NCBI RefSeq assembly: GCF_018221465.1
Contig: NZ_JAAIKR010000012.1
Span: forward strand, 1-64,000
Direction of reading: 5' to 3'
From: Shewanella intestini
Lineage (GTDB): Bacteria > Pseudomonadota > Gammaproteobacteria > Enterobacterales > Shewanellaceae
DNA: 64,000 bases
A program made the position numbers and the translations under genes. Below the pieces are notes generated by a model. It had not been told where the DNA came from and did no database searches. It saw only the letters and a list, made by a program, of their open reading frames with translations. Shown one piece after another: positions 6,819 through 16,296 of the stretch (positions are counted from its first letter, which is position 1; each line of letters opens with the position of its first letter).

Positions 6819-8194
6819 TGATTAAATTTAGTCCAGTAAGTCGCTTATTCGTAAAATTGTTGCTTGGTTTTTGGCTGTGCAGCTCAATACTTATTGGACT
6901 ATTTGCACTGCTACCATTAATTGAACAAAATCATGACCGTTCGCAATTATCACCTGAATTTGAACAAATACTGGCAGATGTCGCCAAGCGGTTTAAGCAG
7001 TCTCCTCGGCCATTTAGCCCTGAATCCATTAAACAGTTAACCAAAGGCAAGCACCATGAATATGGACAGGTACGGTTTTATTTAATGAACGATCAAGGGC
7101 GTATTTTAAACTCACGTCGCCCATCTAGGCCATTACGTTTTTTTGTATTAATGACTGAAGATGTAGGCCATCCTATTAGCCATCAATTTCGTGACCAATT
7201 GATGTTTGGTCCTTATAAATTTAACTATCAACACAAAACCTTCACCCTTTATGGCCGTTTCACCAATCATCATCCCAGACCTTGGTTTTTATTTTTTGCC
7301 GACCATAAACTCCTCAGCGCAGGTTTAGCGATTTTATTGTCTGGGTTATTGTGCGGGTTTCTAGCTTGGTATTTAGGCAAACCATTACGCACTCTAAAAC
7401 ACAGTGCCAATGCGCTAGCTGCCGGTGATTTGTCTAGCCGTGTTGACAGTAAAACCACTGGCAGAAACGATGAAATGGGCGAACTTGCCATTGCCTTTAA
7501 CGCCATGGCCGACGCGATTGAAAACATGATAAATAACCAACAACGGTTAATGGGGGATATTTCTCATGAATTACGCACGCCACTAACTCGATTGCAACTC
7601 TCCTTAGCCTTGGCCCGTAAAAAACATTCTCAGGTCAATGAGTTTGACCGTATAAGCTATGAAGCTGAGCAAATTGATGAACTTATTGGCGAGCTATTAA
7701 GCCTGTCGCGAATAACCTTAAATGCCAGCACGACAATGATGGATATTGAACTGGCCGAAACCTTAAGTCAGGTGTTAGATGATGCCGAGTTTGAAGCAGA
7801 GCAACAGCAAAAACAGCTTAACATTACCATTCCAGAGACCTTACGAGTGGCACACCAACCCAAAGCATTGGCGCGGGCAATTGAAAACTTATTGCGTAAT
7901 GCTATCCGTTACGCTGCCAGTAACATCAACATTAATGCTATTGAAAATCAAAATGAGATTGTCATTACGGTTACTGACGACGGCCCCGGCATCGACGACA
8001 AAGAACTTGAAGCGATTTTTGCGCCGTTTTATCGCCCAGATTCAGCCAGAGATCGAGAGTCAGGCGGCTGGGGCTTAGGCCTTGCCATTACTCAAGCGGC
8101 GGTGCAAGCACATAAAGGCCACATTAGTGCGGCCAACGTTTCCCCTCATGGCTTGTGTGTCACCTTAACGTTACCGCGAACTAACCCCACTTAA
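6818..8194 (+). CDS. cpxA: Sensor histidine kinase CpxA
   Basis: This inner-membrane kinase/phosphatase for CpxR has 458 residues. Membrane segment 1 spans about 13-33, a periplasmic sensor about 35-160, and membrane segment 2 about 167-187. The HAMP domain follows (LGKPLRTLKHSANAL...). The dimerisation domain has phospho-histidine H250 in GDISHELRTPLTRLQ. The ATPase domain shows the N box (ENLLRNAIRYA), G1 (DDGPGID) and G2 (GGWGLGLAI). The periplasmic part should be where CpxP docks. Confidence 0.92.
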   Translation: MIKFSPVSRLFVKLLLGFWLCSSILIGLFALLPLIEQNHDRSQLSPEFEQILADVAKRFKQSPRPFSPESIKQLTKGKHHEYGQVRFYLMNDQGRILNSRRPSRPLRFFVLMTEDVGHPISHQFRDQLMFGPYKFNYQHKTFTLYGRFTNHHPRPWFLFFADHKLLSAGLAILLSGLLCGFLAWYLGKPLRTLKHSANALAAGDLSSRVDSKTTGRNDEMGELAIAFNAMADAIENMINNQQRLMGDISHELRTPLTRLQLSLALARKKHSQVNEFDRISYEAEQIDELIGELLSLSRITLNASTTMMDIELAETLSQVLDDAEFEAEQQQKQLNITIPETLRVAHQPKALARAIENLLRNAIRYAASNININAIENQNEIVITVTDDGPGIDDKELEAIFAPFYRPDSARDRESGGWGLGLAITQAAVQAHKGHISAANVSPHGLCVTLTLPRTNPT

Positions 8195-8320
8195 TATCAG
8201 CCATCAGTCGCATAATGCCCTATACGATTAACCTAACTTATAAATTTTTCTAGACAAGCCTGCTTAAATTGCATACAAATGTTAGCATGTTGTTACATGT
8301 TGAATATTTGAATTAAGTCT

Positions 8321-9091
8321 ATGCGTCAGTCGATTTCAGTTTTATGTTATTTTTTGCTCATGACAACCTACCCTGTGCAAGCAAAAGGTGATCCGCAACC
8401 CCTTGGCGTTATTGCGTTTGACTACCCGCCATATTTAGGCCAAAAACTCGATGATTTCGGCGAGTCTTACTTAGTCCTCAAACGTGCCTTTGACGACACT
8501 GATATTCTTTTTTCAGCTAATTTTCAGCCAATTGATCAAGCGTTTAAGATGGTTCAAGACAACCAGTGGTGTGCAAGTTTTCATCCCCCAGCCCCAGCGA
8601 AACCGCAACACACTCTAGTGATCACCAAACCAGAATTAATCCAACTGCGTCTGCACCGTCTTATTGAACCCAAAGAATTTGTCGGCAATGAGTTAAATGC
8701 AAAAGTGATTGCGCAGCTAAGAATGATTGCGCCTAAAAGTGTCACCAGTGCTTTCATTGCGCAAGGTGCAACGGTTAACGTTGTCGCCTCACTCCCCCAA
8801 GCAGTAGCTGCGTTAATCAACGGCCAAGTTGACTATATTTACGGTGATACCCACGCAATTGATGTGGCCGCCGATAGCATGAACCTGTCATCTGCGTTAT
8901 TACAAGCCTCCAGCATGACTTATCGCCAGTTTCCGATGGGAATTTGGTTTAACAACCAATGTAAAACGGCCAAGGTCGCAATTGATATTCTTAAGCAACA
9001 AGGCTTTGTGGTAAAACGTTTTACTAAAGATACCGATAATGTCAGCTTACCGCCTGGTGCGCAGTCGTCACGGATATTTGGTTTTTACTAA
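8321..9091 (+). CDS. Periplasmic solute-binding protein, family 3-like
   Basis: This is about 256 residues with a signal peptide (cleavage near AKG, residue 22). The mature protein starts PLGVIAFDYPPYLGQ, the usual opening strand and ligand-pocket loop of family 3 extracellular binding proteins. Later it has GQVDYIYGDTHAID, matching the second-lobe motif in which these proteins close over an amino acid or similar ligand. No transporter genes are adjacent and the protein diverges from characterised members, so the ligand is unknown. Such orphan copies in Shewanella and Vibrio may act as sensors or be dispensable. It has no evident link to cpxA upstream (126-base gap). Confidence 0.72.
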   Translation: MRQSISVLCYFLLMTTYPVQAKGDPQPLGVIAFDYPPYLGQKLDDFGESYLVLKRAFDDTDILFSANFQPIDQAFKMVQDNQWCASFHPPAPAKPQHTLVITKPELIQLRLHRLIEPKEFVGNELNAKVIAQLRMIAPKSVTSAFIAQGATVNVVASLPQAVAALINGQVDYIYGDTHAIDVAADSMNLSSALLQASSMTYRQFPMGIWFNNQCKTAKVAIDILKQQGFVVKRFTKDTDNVSLPPGAQSSRIFGFY

Positions 9092-9165
9092 CACCTGTGA
9101 TTAGCGCCGCTGCCATAAACCCAGCTAACGCACATAGAGCCATACCAATTAGCCAGCACTTTGGC

Positions 9166-9171
9166 TATAAT
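9166..9171 (+). promoter_or_regulatory. Candidate -10 box of the trmL promoter
   Basis: A perfect TATAAT lies 28 bases before the ATG of trmL at 9200. The -35 region is weak. The box lies within the upstream extension that a TTG start at 9161 would create, which argues for the ATG at 9200. Confidence 0.5.
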
Positions 9172-9199
9172 TCCCCGTCATTTTCTCAGCGGACTGCTC

Positions 9200-9664
9200 A
9201 TGTTTCATATTGCCTTATACGAACCCGAAATTGCCCCAAATACGGGTAATATTATTCGCTTGTGTGCTAACAACGGCTCGCAGCTGCATTTAATTGAGCC
9301 TCTCGGGTTTGATTTAGAAGAAAAAAAACTCCGCCGTGCTGGCTTAGATTATAAAGATCTCACCTGTGTTACCCGCTATAAAAACTATCAAGAATTTCTT
9401 GAAGCAATGGCAGGCAAACGCATTATGGCTTGCACCACCAAAGGCAGTCGTCCACACAGTGAAATTGCTTTTAAAGCTGACGATGTATTGTTATTTGGCC
9501 CTGAAACCCGCGGTTTACCGATGGATATCATTAATGCGACGCCGTTAGAGCAGCGTTTACGTATTCCAATGGCCGGTACTAGCCGTAGCTTAAACCTGTC
9601 TAATTCAGTGGCAATTATTAGTTATGAAGCTTGGCGTCAAATTGACTATGTCGGGGCACTGTAA
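9200..9664 (+). CDS. trmL: tRNA (cytidine/uridine(34)-2'-O)-methyltransferase TrmL
   Basis: This SPOUT-fold, SAM-dependent enzyme methylates the wobble nucleotide of tRNA-Leu isoacceptors in the cytoplasm. The 154-residue protein opens [18 protein letters not shown], typical of TrmL. It carries the knot motifs [10 protein letters not shown] (about 101-110) and [18 protein letters not shown], which form the SAM pocket. The length equals that of the family when the ATG at 9200 is used. Its stop codon overlaps the start of the next gene (TAATG), so the two form an operon. Confidence 0.93.
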   Translation: MFHIALYEPEIAPNTGNIIRLCANNGSQLHLIEPLGFDLEEKKLRRAGLDYKDLTCVTRYKNYQEFLEAMAGKRIMACTTKGSRPHSEIAFKADDVLLFGPETRGLPMDIINATPLEQRLRIPMAGTSRSLNLSNSVAIISYEAWRQIDYVGAL

Positions 9665-9996
9665 TGGCAAAGTCAGCATCATCGGAAACTCAACAGCAAG
9701 CAATGCGCGTGGCTAAAGCGACCCAAAAGCCGGGGCAAACAAAAGAGCAAACCAAACTGATTGCGACCGGTATTGAAAAAGGCATTGCTGAATATAAAAA
9801 ACAGCAAAAAGTAAAAGCGCGTGAACGTGATAAACACCGTAAACAGCAATTAAAGCAAAAGCACCATGTTAGTGATGAGCTAGAGCTTGAACATGATGAG
9901 TTACCCACCCCCCAGTTCACCGCCGTTGCTAAGATATTATTGCTGTTATTGATTGGCAGTTGGTGCGCAATAGGTTATCTGTTAACTCAAGGCTAA
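9664..9996 (+). CDS. DUF2956 family small membrane protein
   Basis: The protein has 110 residues. It starts SETQQQAMRVAKATQKPGQTKEQTKLIATGI, which I associate with the DUF2956 family of Shewanella and Vibrio. A long Lys/Gln/Arg-rich helix follows (KKQQKVKARERDKHRKQQ), then an acidic patch, and a single C-terminal membrane helix (VAKILLLLLIGSWCAIGYLL). It would be tail-anchored with its charged part in the cytoplasm. Function is unknown. It is translationally coupled to trmL. Confidence 0.75.
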   Translation: MAKSASSETQQQAMRVAKATQKPGQTKEQTKLIATGIEKGIAEYKKQQKVKARERDKHRKQQLKQKHHVSDELELEHDELPTPQFTAVAKILLLLLIGSWCAIGYLLTQG

Positions 9997-10126
9997 TCTT
10001 GCCGCTATTTATGAGTCCTGTTCTGGCAAGGTTAGTGGACACACCGCTAAGTGAATAACGGTATATACATACCGAAATGCCACTAACATTGACCATTACT
10101 GTGATTGCGTAAAAGCACTAAGCATA

Positions 10127-10172
10127 AAAAATGGCTCACCGAGTATGACTACTCTTTTGGTGAGCCATTTTT
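10127..10172. terminator. Strong bidirectional terminator between convergent genes
   Basis: The arms AATGGCTCACC and GGTGAGCCATT sit at the base, with an inner GAGTA/TACTC stem at 10141-10154. A-tract and T-tract flank the structure, so it can serve both the trmL operon and the M16 peptidase operon. Confidence 0.9.
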
Positions 10173-10255
10173 ATTCTCCGTTTCATTAACATCAACGCTT
10201 AAGGTAAACCCTATATGGATTTACCCGCTACGCGCCGTGATATCAACAGCCGAAA

Positions 10256-11701
10256 TTAACCGCCAAAGCCACTATCGGTAATAGCAACCTCAGTTACCTC
10301 GCCGTATTGCTTGGCAAGCGCCCTAATTTTATCTGCATTACCAATCAACACATATTGCAGCTTCTCTTTAGGGAAATACTTAGCGACTAATGCTTGAGTT
10401 TGCTCAAGAGTGAGCCCGTCTACTCGCGCTTGAAACGCATTAATATAGTCATCATCGACACCATAAATATATTGGTCTGACATTAAGCCAGCTAACTGGC
10501 CATTGGTTTCAAACTGCGGTGGGAACTGCCCTTTTACATAGGCTTTAGCCGAGTCTAACGTGGCTTGGTCAATACCTTGTTCCCAAAGACGAGAATAGGT
10601 TTTTAAAGCTAAATCCATCGCCGCTTTAGTGGTTTGAGTTTTGGTGAAAGAGCTAATTCTAAACACGCCTGCATCGGCATAGCTTACAAATGCTGAACGC
10701 GCACCGTAGGTTAACCCAGCATTAACCCGCAATTCATCATTTAACCACGAGGTAAAACGGCCACCTAAAATGGTATTAACCACAGTTAAGCCAACAAAAT
10801 CGGCATTGTCTTTACGCACACCAACCCCGCCAATTAAGAAGGTGGTTTCAATGGCATCAGGCTTATCAACTAATAACACACGGCTAGTGGTCAGTTGCGG
10901 CAAGTTTTGGCTTAAATCAGGCCTAAGTACCGCTTCAGTATTTTGCCAGTCAGCAAAGGTCTTTGTTAATAATGCTTTCATTTCATTAAGGTTAAAGTCA
11001 CCAACAACACTTAATTCAGTATTGCTAGGTTGGTAATAACTTTTATGAAAAGCGCGCAATTGATTAATGGTCATTTGCGCGATAGATTTGGCATTACCTG
11101 AAGGCGCATTCGCGTAGGGATGCTCACCAAAAACCAGTTGATTGTAGTAACGCCCAATGACCTGACGTGGGCTTTCTTTCGCTTGTGCTAAGCCCACCAC
11201 ATTACGCTGTTGTAACTTGGCAAATTCGGTGTCATTAAAATCTGGATGACGCAATACATCATTAAATATAGGCAGTACAGTTTGCAGGTCTTTACTCATA
11301 AAGTTACTGCTGACGTAACTGCCATCCATTGCCCCTTGAGTGACAATTTTAGCGCCGATAAAATCAAGTTCTTGCTCTATTTGCGCTTTCGTTTTACCGC
11401 CTGCGCCCAGCATTAGGCTATTCGCCGTCATGTTGGCTAACCCTGCGCTGGTATCATTTACCGCACCGGCTTTTACCACCGCGTTAAAGGTAATTAGCGG
11501 CACTTGTGGTCGCACCATCAACTTAATGGTTAAACCGTTATCTAAGGTTAAGGTTTCATATGCTGGCATAGCAAAAGAATGGCCAGTATTCGCAACAGTA
11601 TTGGTTGTATTTGAGGCCATTTGCGTAGTACTACAAGCAGAAAGCCCAAGTGTACAAGCAAGCACTAACATCGACAGTTTCATTGATTGTTGATTTTTCA
11701 T
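10256..11701 (-). CDS. M16 family lipoprotein, catalytically inactive partner
   Basis: The 481-residue protein has a lipoprotein signal peptide (lipobox LSAC, lipidated Cys near residue 23), so it should be membrane-anchored in the periplasm. The rest has two M16 half-domains (DNGLTIKLMVRPQVPLI...; second half near VLLVDKPDAIETTF). Where active members have HxxEH it reads AGLANMTANSLML, so the zinc site is gone. In M16B pairs such a subunit completes the chamber of an active partner. It follows the active gene with an ATGA start/stop overlap, and the two probably form a heterodimer. R/Y residues in NAGLTYGARS match the second-domain substrate-binding motif. Confidence 0.87.
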   Translation of the reverse strand: MKNQQSMKLSMLVLACTLGLSACSTTQMASNTTNTVANTGHSFAMPAYETLTLDNGLTIKLMVRPQVPLITFNAVVKAGAVNDTSAGLANMTANSLMLGAGGKTKAQIEQELDFIGAKIVTQGAMDGSYVSSNFMSKDLQTVLPIFNDVLRHPDFNDTEFAKLQQRNVVGLAQAKESPRQVIGRYYNQLVFGEHPYANAPSGNAKSIAQMTINQLRAFHKSYYQPSNTELSVVGDFNLNEMKALLTKTFADWQNTEAVLRPDLSQNLPQLTTSRVLLVDKPDAIETTFLIGGVGVRKDNADFVGLTVVNTILGGRFTSWLNDELRVNAGLTYGARSAFVSYADAGVFRISSFTKTQTTKAAMDLALKTYSRLWEQGIDQATLDSAKAYVKGQFPPQFETNGQLAGLMSDQYIYGVDDDYINAFQARVDGLTLEQTQALVAKYFPKEKLQYVLIGNADKIRALAKQYGEVTEVAITDSGFGG

Positions 11702-13026
11702 TGGTCAGCCTCCTCATTAGCCGCTAACACACCGACCGAACGATTGGCTTTTATTAAATAGGTTTGAGCAACACGCTGAATATCGGCGACCGTCACTTTG
11801 TTGTAAGCTTGTGGTGCATTAAATAACTGCTCATAGCTACCAAAGAATAATTCGTATGTGCCTAAGGTGTTCGCCTTGCCATTAATGGTTTCCATGCTGC
11901 GATAAAAATTAATCAACTTGGCATTTTTTACCTTATCAAGTTCTTGTTGTGTGACACCTTGCGCGCCAATCAGATTAACTTGTGCAATTAAAGCTTGCTC
12001 TAATTGTTCGGCGCTTACACCTTGGTTTGCCACACTCATGATGTACATCAGGTTAGGGTCAAACGACATTGGCATATGAGTATCTGCCGCAACGGCAATT
12101 TGTTTATCTATCAAGTTTTTATATAATCTTGAGCTATTGCCTTGGCTTAAAATAGCGCTCAATAAATCCAGCGCATAATAGTCCGCATGGCTGGTTGCAG
12201 GTACATGATAAGCCAACATGACGTTAGGCGTACTTACCGACGCTTTTTGCAAAAATACGCGGCGTTCTCCTTTTTGCAATGGCTCAACGGTGCGCACAGC
12301 TTTAGGCGGCACTTGAGCAGGAATGGGGCCAAAGTATTGCTTAGCTAGCTTTTTCACGTTATCAAGTTTAACGTCACCAGCAATCACTACCACGGCGTTA
12401 TTCGGCGCGTAATAGGTTTTGTGATATTGCTGTAAGTCCTCTAAACTCCACGCGGCAATATCGGACTCATATCCAATAACTGACCAACGATAAGGATGCG
12501 CTTGAAACGCGACCCCTTTTACGGCTTCACTGATTGCTCGCCAGTTAGAGTTTTCAAGGCCAGTGGTACGCTCTGACTGCACCACGCCGCGCTCACTTTC
12601 AACCATGTCAGGGTCAATATCAAGATGAGCGATACGGTCAGCTTCAAGGTCAAAAATGGTTTCTAGCGCATTTGCAGGGAACCAATCGGTATACACGGTG
12701 ACGTTTTCGGTGGTGTAAGCATTGTTTGCGCCACCAGCGGCTTCCATGGTGCGATCAAACATTTTAGGGCCATATTTTTTCGATCCATTGAACATCATGT
12801 GTTCAAAAAAGTGCGAAATCCCCGTAATGCCCGGTACTTCATTACGTGAGCCGACTTTCCAAAATAGATACATATTGGCATTAGGTATGGTGCTGTCTTC
12901 TAACACCATAATTTTCATACCGTTATCTAACGTAAAACTGTCGACATCGGCACGGGTTGTCGCTTGAGTAGAAAGTGTTGTAAACAACCCTGCCACTAAA
13001 GCAAACGCCAAGAGTGTGCGTTTCAT
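11698..13026 (-). CDS. M16 family zinc metallopeptidase, active subunit
   Basis: The 442-residue protein has an N-terminal signal peptide (MKRTLLAFALVAGLFTT...). The inverted zinc motif HFFEH lies at 72-76, with the downstream glutamate in FDLEADR. The second M16 half follows without a metal site. It is a periplasmic peptidase of the pitrilysin/processing-peptidase type and probably degrades peptides together with the downstream subunit. The ATG at 13026 follows AAGGAG, so an earlier start nine codons upstream is rejected. An unusual palindrome lies 139 bases upstream (13165-13190). Confidence 0.9.
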   Translation of the reverse strand: MKRTLLAFALVAGLFTTLSTQATTRADVDSFTLDNGMKIMVLEDSTIPNANMYLFWKVGSRNEVPGITGISHFFEHMMFNGSKKYGPKMFDRTMEAAGGANNAYTTENVTVYTDWFPANALETIFDLEADRIAHLDIDPDMVESERGVVQSERTTGLENSNWRAISEAVKGVAFQAHPYRWSVIGYESDIAAWSLEDLQQYHKTYYAPNNAVVVIAGDVKLDNVKKLAKQYFGPIPAQVPPKAVRTVEPLQKGERRVFLQKASVSTPNVMLAYHVPATSHADYYALDLLSAILSQGNSSRLYKNLIDKQIAVAADTHMPMSFDPNLMYIMSVANQGVSAEQLEQALIAQVNLIGAQGVTQQELDKVKNAKLINFYRSMETINGKANTLGTYELFFGSYEQLFNAPQAYNKVTVADIQRVAQTYLIKANRSVGVLAANEEADQ

Positions 13027-13164
13027 TGAATTCTCCTTACGTAAAGCCAGCAAAAAGTGGCTTCATCCATATGTTTTATCATTCAAATTAACGCGTTACA
13101 CTGCCGTTGTGAATCCTTAGACAGTAACAAAAGGGATTGATTTGTTTCAGAATATGTAAACTAT

Positions 13165-13190
13165 TATTTAACGGCCATGCCGTTAAATAA
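13165..13190. other. Perfect inverted repeat between the M16 operon and the methyltransferase gene
   Basis: TTATTTAACGGC and GCCGTTAAATAA are 12-base perfect arms around CAT. There is no following T-tract, so it is either an inefficient terminator for the gene at 13215 or an operator for the M16 operon. Confidence 0.6.
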
Positions 13191-13214
13191 TTTCAAGGGA
13201 ATAACGCGAGGGGA

Positions 13215-13853
13215 TTACGCTAAGGTAATAAATACCACATCTTTATCGATAACTTCGCATTGCCAACCGTCATGCTGCTTTGCAATCCACTCAAAGGTGG
13301 TTTGGCTGTAAAAATTAATGTGGGTTGGATCATTTTTATAGTGCCAATGAATAAATTCAGCATGACCTAAGACTCTTTTGGTCATCACAGCCAATATGCC
13401 ACCGGGTTTGAGCATGTGGGTTAATTGCTCAATTAAGCCATGTGCATCATAAATATGTTCAATGACCTCGGTTAAACAAATAAAGTCATATTGGCCAGTC
13501 AACCGCTCGGCAAATGGGTGATAGTACAAATCATAATTATGCACTTTCACCCCTTGTTTGGCCGCCATATGGCTTAATACTGCGCCCTCACCACAACCAA
13601 AATCAAGCCCAACGGCATCTTGCGGTACACGCTGCAATAATGGCGTTAGCGTGCGCGATAAGAATCGCTGATAACCTTCATCAGCAAAAGCGTTATCGTG
13701 CAAGTCGTAAACGGCTTTTTCTGCATCAGCAGATAAATGAAATGAGGCGGGTACACTCACTAAATCACAAATAGGACATTGCCAATATTGGCGATGCTTA
13801 TCTTGATGAAATTCATCCAGATTTTCATGTAAACACAATGGGCAAGTTGGCAA
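13215..13853 (-). CDS. Class I SAM-dependent methyltransferase with zinc ribbon
   Basis: The 212-residue protein begins with a four-cysteine ribbon (CPLC at 4-7, CPIC near 26-29). A Methyltransf_11/23-like Rossmann domain follows. SAM motif I is GLDFGCGEG, the acidic second strand ends in NYDLYY, and FICLTEVIEHIYD and LKPGGILAVMT are the later motifs. Zinc-ribbon methyltransferases of this shape often act on small molecules or on RNA, but the substrate here is unknown. It lies two bases downstream of the coiled-coil gene in the same direction, in a probable operon with the DTW gene. Confidence 0.8.
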   Translation of the reverse strand: MPTCPLCLHENLDEFHQDKHRQYWQCPICDLVSVPASFHLSADAEKAVYDLHDNAFADEGYQRFLSRTLTPLLQRVPQDAVGLDFGCGEGAVLSHMAAKQGVKVHNYDLYYHPFAERLTGQYDFICLTEVIEHIYDAHGLIEQLTHMLKPGGILAVMTKRVLGHAEFIHWHYKNDPTHINFYSQTTFEWIAKQHDGWQCEVIDKDVVFITLA

Positions 13854-13855
13854 GG

Positions 13856-14254
13856 TTAGTCTTTCTCTGCAAGTGTTTCTTCTTCGGGGATTTTACGCTC
13901 TTTTTTAGCGGCTTCACGCGCCTGCTCAAGATATTGCTGTTCACGTGAGGTGCGCTCACTAAATTGAGCTTGCGCTTTTTTACGTTGCTCGCTTTCCCAC
14001 TCTTCAGGTTGTTGATTGGCTAAAATATCTTGTTCACGAGCTTGGGTTTCTCGCGCTGCTTGTCGCGCTTTTTGTAATTGGTCACGCTCGGTTTGTTGAG
14101 ACGCTTTGCGCCCTTCATCAGCCTTTTCTTTTAAGGTCATTTTTAAACGGGGTTTTTCATCACTACTTGCATGCACGATGGTCGTTACACTAAAAAGTGA
14201 TAACCCTAATACACTCAATACAACAGTTAACTGGGTTTTGAATTTGCGATTCAT
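13856..14254 (-). CDS. Exported coiled-coil protein, unknown function
   Basis: This is a 132-residue protein with a signal peptide (hydrophobic 9-28, cleavage near VHA-S). The mature protein is almost wholly charged helix, rich in Glu, Lys, Gln and Arg (ERDQLQKARQAARETQARE...), and likely a periplasmic coiled coil. I recognise no family. It overlaps the end of the DTW gene by four bases (ATGA) and is followed after one base by the methyltransferase gene, so the three are probably co-transcribed. It may be poorly conserved outside Shewanella. Confidence 0.6.
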   Translation of the reverse strand: MNRKFKTQLTVVLSVLGLSLFSVTTIVHASSDEKPRLKMTLKEKADEGRKASQQTERDQLQKARQAARETQAREQDILANQQPEEWESEQRKKAQAQFSERTSREQQYLEQAREAAKKERKIPEEETLAEKD

Positions 14255-14865
14255 GATTCATCCTTAGTCGTGGTGCCATATCGCTTCCTAACAGCGTAGG
14301 GCATAGCATTGAGTCTATGTTGCACCATTGCATCTAAAGCTGCAAACAGGGGTTGTGGGTCAAGTTGCGGTGCTAAAGCGTTTAAGACATACGCGGTGGC
14401 TTCAAGGGTCGATAAACTATCCGCGCGTTTGGCTTTACGAATGATGTATTGCGAAGCGTCACTGACATCAAGATGCAAAGCCGGAAATGTGAGTAACCAC
14501 GGGTTAAGTTGCAGTATGCGATAGGCTTTTTTCCATGTACCATCAATAAGTAAAATGACGCAGTCTTGTGCTGCCCCCGCTTGTGCAACCGTTTGGCTGC
14601 TTTCATTGGGATAAACTAAGTAAACCGGTTTATTTACGCTGGCTAAATAGGCTTGTAGCGGCGCAAAATCTGCCGCTGACTCGCCAACATCTACTCTAAG
14701 GTTTGCTAATACCAACCCCATGAGTTTTACGCTGTTTTTGGCGTGATTCACCTCTGAAGGATGCTGTAATACCACCACCTCAGTGTTAACCGTTAACGGT
14801 GTAATGGCATGGCAAACACATGCGTTTTGTGGGTAGCGACATTGCTGACACATCACTCTCGCCAT
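14251..14865 (-). CDS. DTW-domain tRNA-uridine aminocarboxypropyltransferase
   Basis: The 204-residue enzyme has an N-terminal zinc cluster CQQCRYPQNACVC, then the family-defining motif DGTWKKA near residue 110, then the conserved tail motif SLSTLEA. DTW proteins (TapT/YfiP and TuaA in E. coli) transfer the aminocarboxypropyl group of SAM to uridine in tRNA, forming acp3U. Which of the two sub-families this belongs to is not decided here. It heads a small operon with the two genes downstream. Confidence 0.87.
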   Translation of the reverse strand: MARVMCQQCRYPQNACVCHAITPLTVNTEVVVLQHPSEVNHAKNSVKLMGLVLANLRVDVGESAADFAPLQAYLASVNKPVYLVYPNESSQTVAQAGAAQDCVILLIDGTWKKAYRILQLNPWLLTFPALHLDVSDASQYIIRKAKRADSLSTLEATAYVLNALAPQLDPQPLFAALDAMVQHRLNAMPYAVRKRYGTTTKDES

Positions 14866-14895
14866 AACAAACCTTCTCGGATAATTAACGTCGTT

Positions 14896-16095
14896 TTATC
14901 CATGTTTCTCTTGATGACAATGCTTTAGCTGTGGCATCACCATTAGCACTAAATATAACGTCGAGGTGCAACCAAGGACAACAACAACCGCCCAAGGCGC
15001 TGTGATAGGGGTCAGCTGAATCACTGCGGTTAATACTGACGCGCCGCTCATTTGAATAAATCCAAGCATGGCAGCAGCAGTACCTGCTCGCTCGCCAAAA
15101 CCTGACAACGCCATCGAAGTTGCAGGGCCTAATAAAATAGCAAAGCCCACACATAATAAAATCATTGGCAACATAAAGCCTAAGGCCGCTGGCATGCCCG
15201 CTTGTGGGCCAAATAGTTGTAGCAGTGCTTCGAGTATGGCTGCCAGTAGCATCAGTACTAACGCCATAATCACACTCGGGCGATTACCAATTTTTTTGAC
15301 TAATTTAGGCGCAGAAAAACACGCGACTAAATTCACTGACGCATTTAACGCAAATAACCCACTAAAGGCTAATTTTGACAGGTGTAAATGGCCAATTAAC
15401 CAAATAGAAGAGTATGAAACATAAGTGAGAATTGACGCCATACCAATCATGCAAGCACCGGCATAAAACACAAACTGACCATCACTTAACACAGGCTTAT
15501 AACGATGCCAGCGGTACAAGGGACCACTGCTATCTGTATTGGCTGGGCGTGTTTCAGGGAAGCGCAAGATAACAACCGCGGCCACTAATACAGCATACAG
15601 GCTCATAAAAATAAACGTTGATCGCCAACCAAAGTGCATGGCCAATACGCCACCAAATGTCGGCGCTAGCGCTGGGATCACACAAATAGCACCATTAAGG
15701 TAACTGTATAACGGCACACTTTCCTTACTGTTATAGCAATCACGCACGGCGCTAAACACAACAATGGAGGTTGAACATGCACCAATGCCTTGTAGTACTC
15801 GTACTAACTGTAATACTTCGAAGTTTTCTGCTACCGCGCCCGCCCAGCTGCTTAGTCCATAAAGCACGATACCAAACAGGGCAATAGGACGACGACCATA
15901 ACGATCAGCTAACGGGCCAATTAATATTTGTCCGACGCCAAGGGCAAATAAAAATAATACCAGCGTAGATTGAACTTGGTTATGGCTAACGCCATAATCG
16001 GTTGCCATCATCGGCATAGAAGGTAGGTAGATATCAATTGCCAATGGACTCAATAACACCATAAACATTAGTGTTGGCAATAGGTTACGTTTCAT
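14896..16095 (-). CDS. Bcr/CflA family drug efflux transporter (MFS)
   Basis: This 399-residue inner-membrane protein has about 12 predicted membrane segments. It opens LLSPLAIDIYLPSMPMM, typical of Bcr/CflA proteins. Motif A appears as GPLADRYGRRP between helices 2 and 3, and the proton-coupling segment is VLQGIGACSTSIV. Such transporters export bicyclomycin, sulfonamides, chloramphenicol or dipeptides by proton antiport; the substrate is not predictable here. It is separated from the DTW gene by 30 bases and may be its upstream operon partner. Confidence 0.88.
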   Translation of the reverse strand: MKRNLLPTLMFMVLLSPLAIDIYLPSMPMMATDYGVSHNQVQSTLVLFLFALGVGQILIGPLADRYGRRPIALFGIVLYGLSSWAGAVAENFEVLQLVRVLQGIGACSTSIVVFSAVRDCYNSKESVPLYSYLNGAICVIPALAPTFGGVLAMHFGWRSTFIFMSLYAVLVAAVVILRFPETRPANTDSSGPLYRWHRYKPVLSDGQFVFYAGACMIGMASILTYVSYSSIWLIGHLHLSKLAFSGLFALNASVNLVACFSAPKLVKKIGNRPSVIMALVLMLLAAILEALLQLFGPQAGMPAALGFMLPMILLCVGFAILLGPATSMALSGFGERAGTAAAMLGFIQMSGASVLTAVIQLTPITAPWAVVVVLGCTSTLYLVLMVMPQLKHCHQEKHG

Positions 16096-16296
16096 TATTT
16101 ATACGCTCAAAAGGAAGTTTTCCGCGACAGTGTAAACCAATGGCGATATGAACAGAAATAATATCCATCTTAAGATAAAAGTTTGCTTGCTGGTTTGATA
16201 AACGATTTCACTTAATTTGAGTAAAAAGTGATAACAGTATCGCCTAACATATTTGCCAAATAACAAAATCATTGCACTAATATGTTAAGCGAAATG

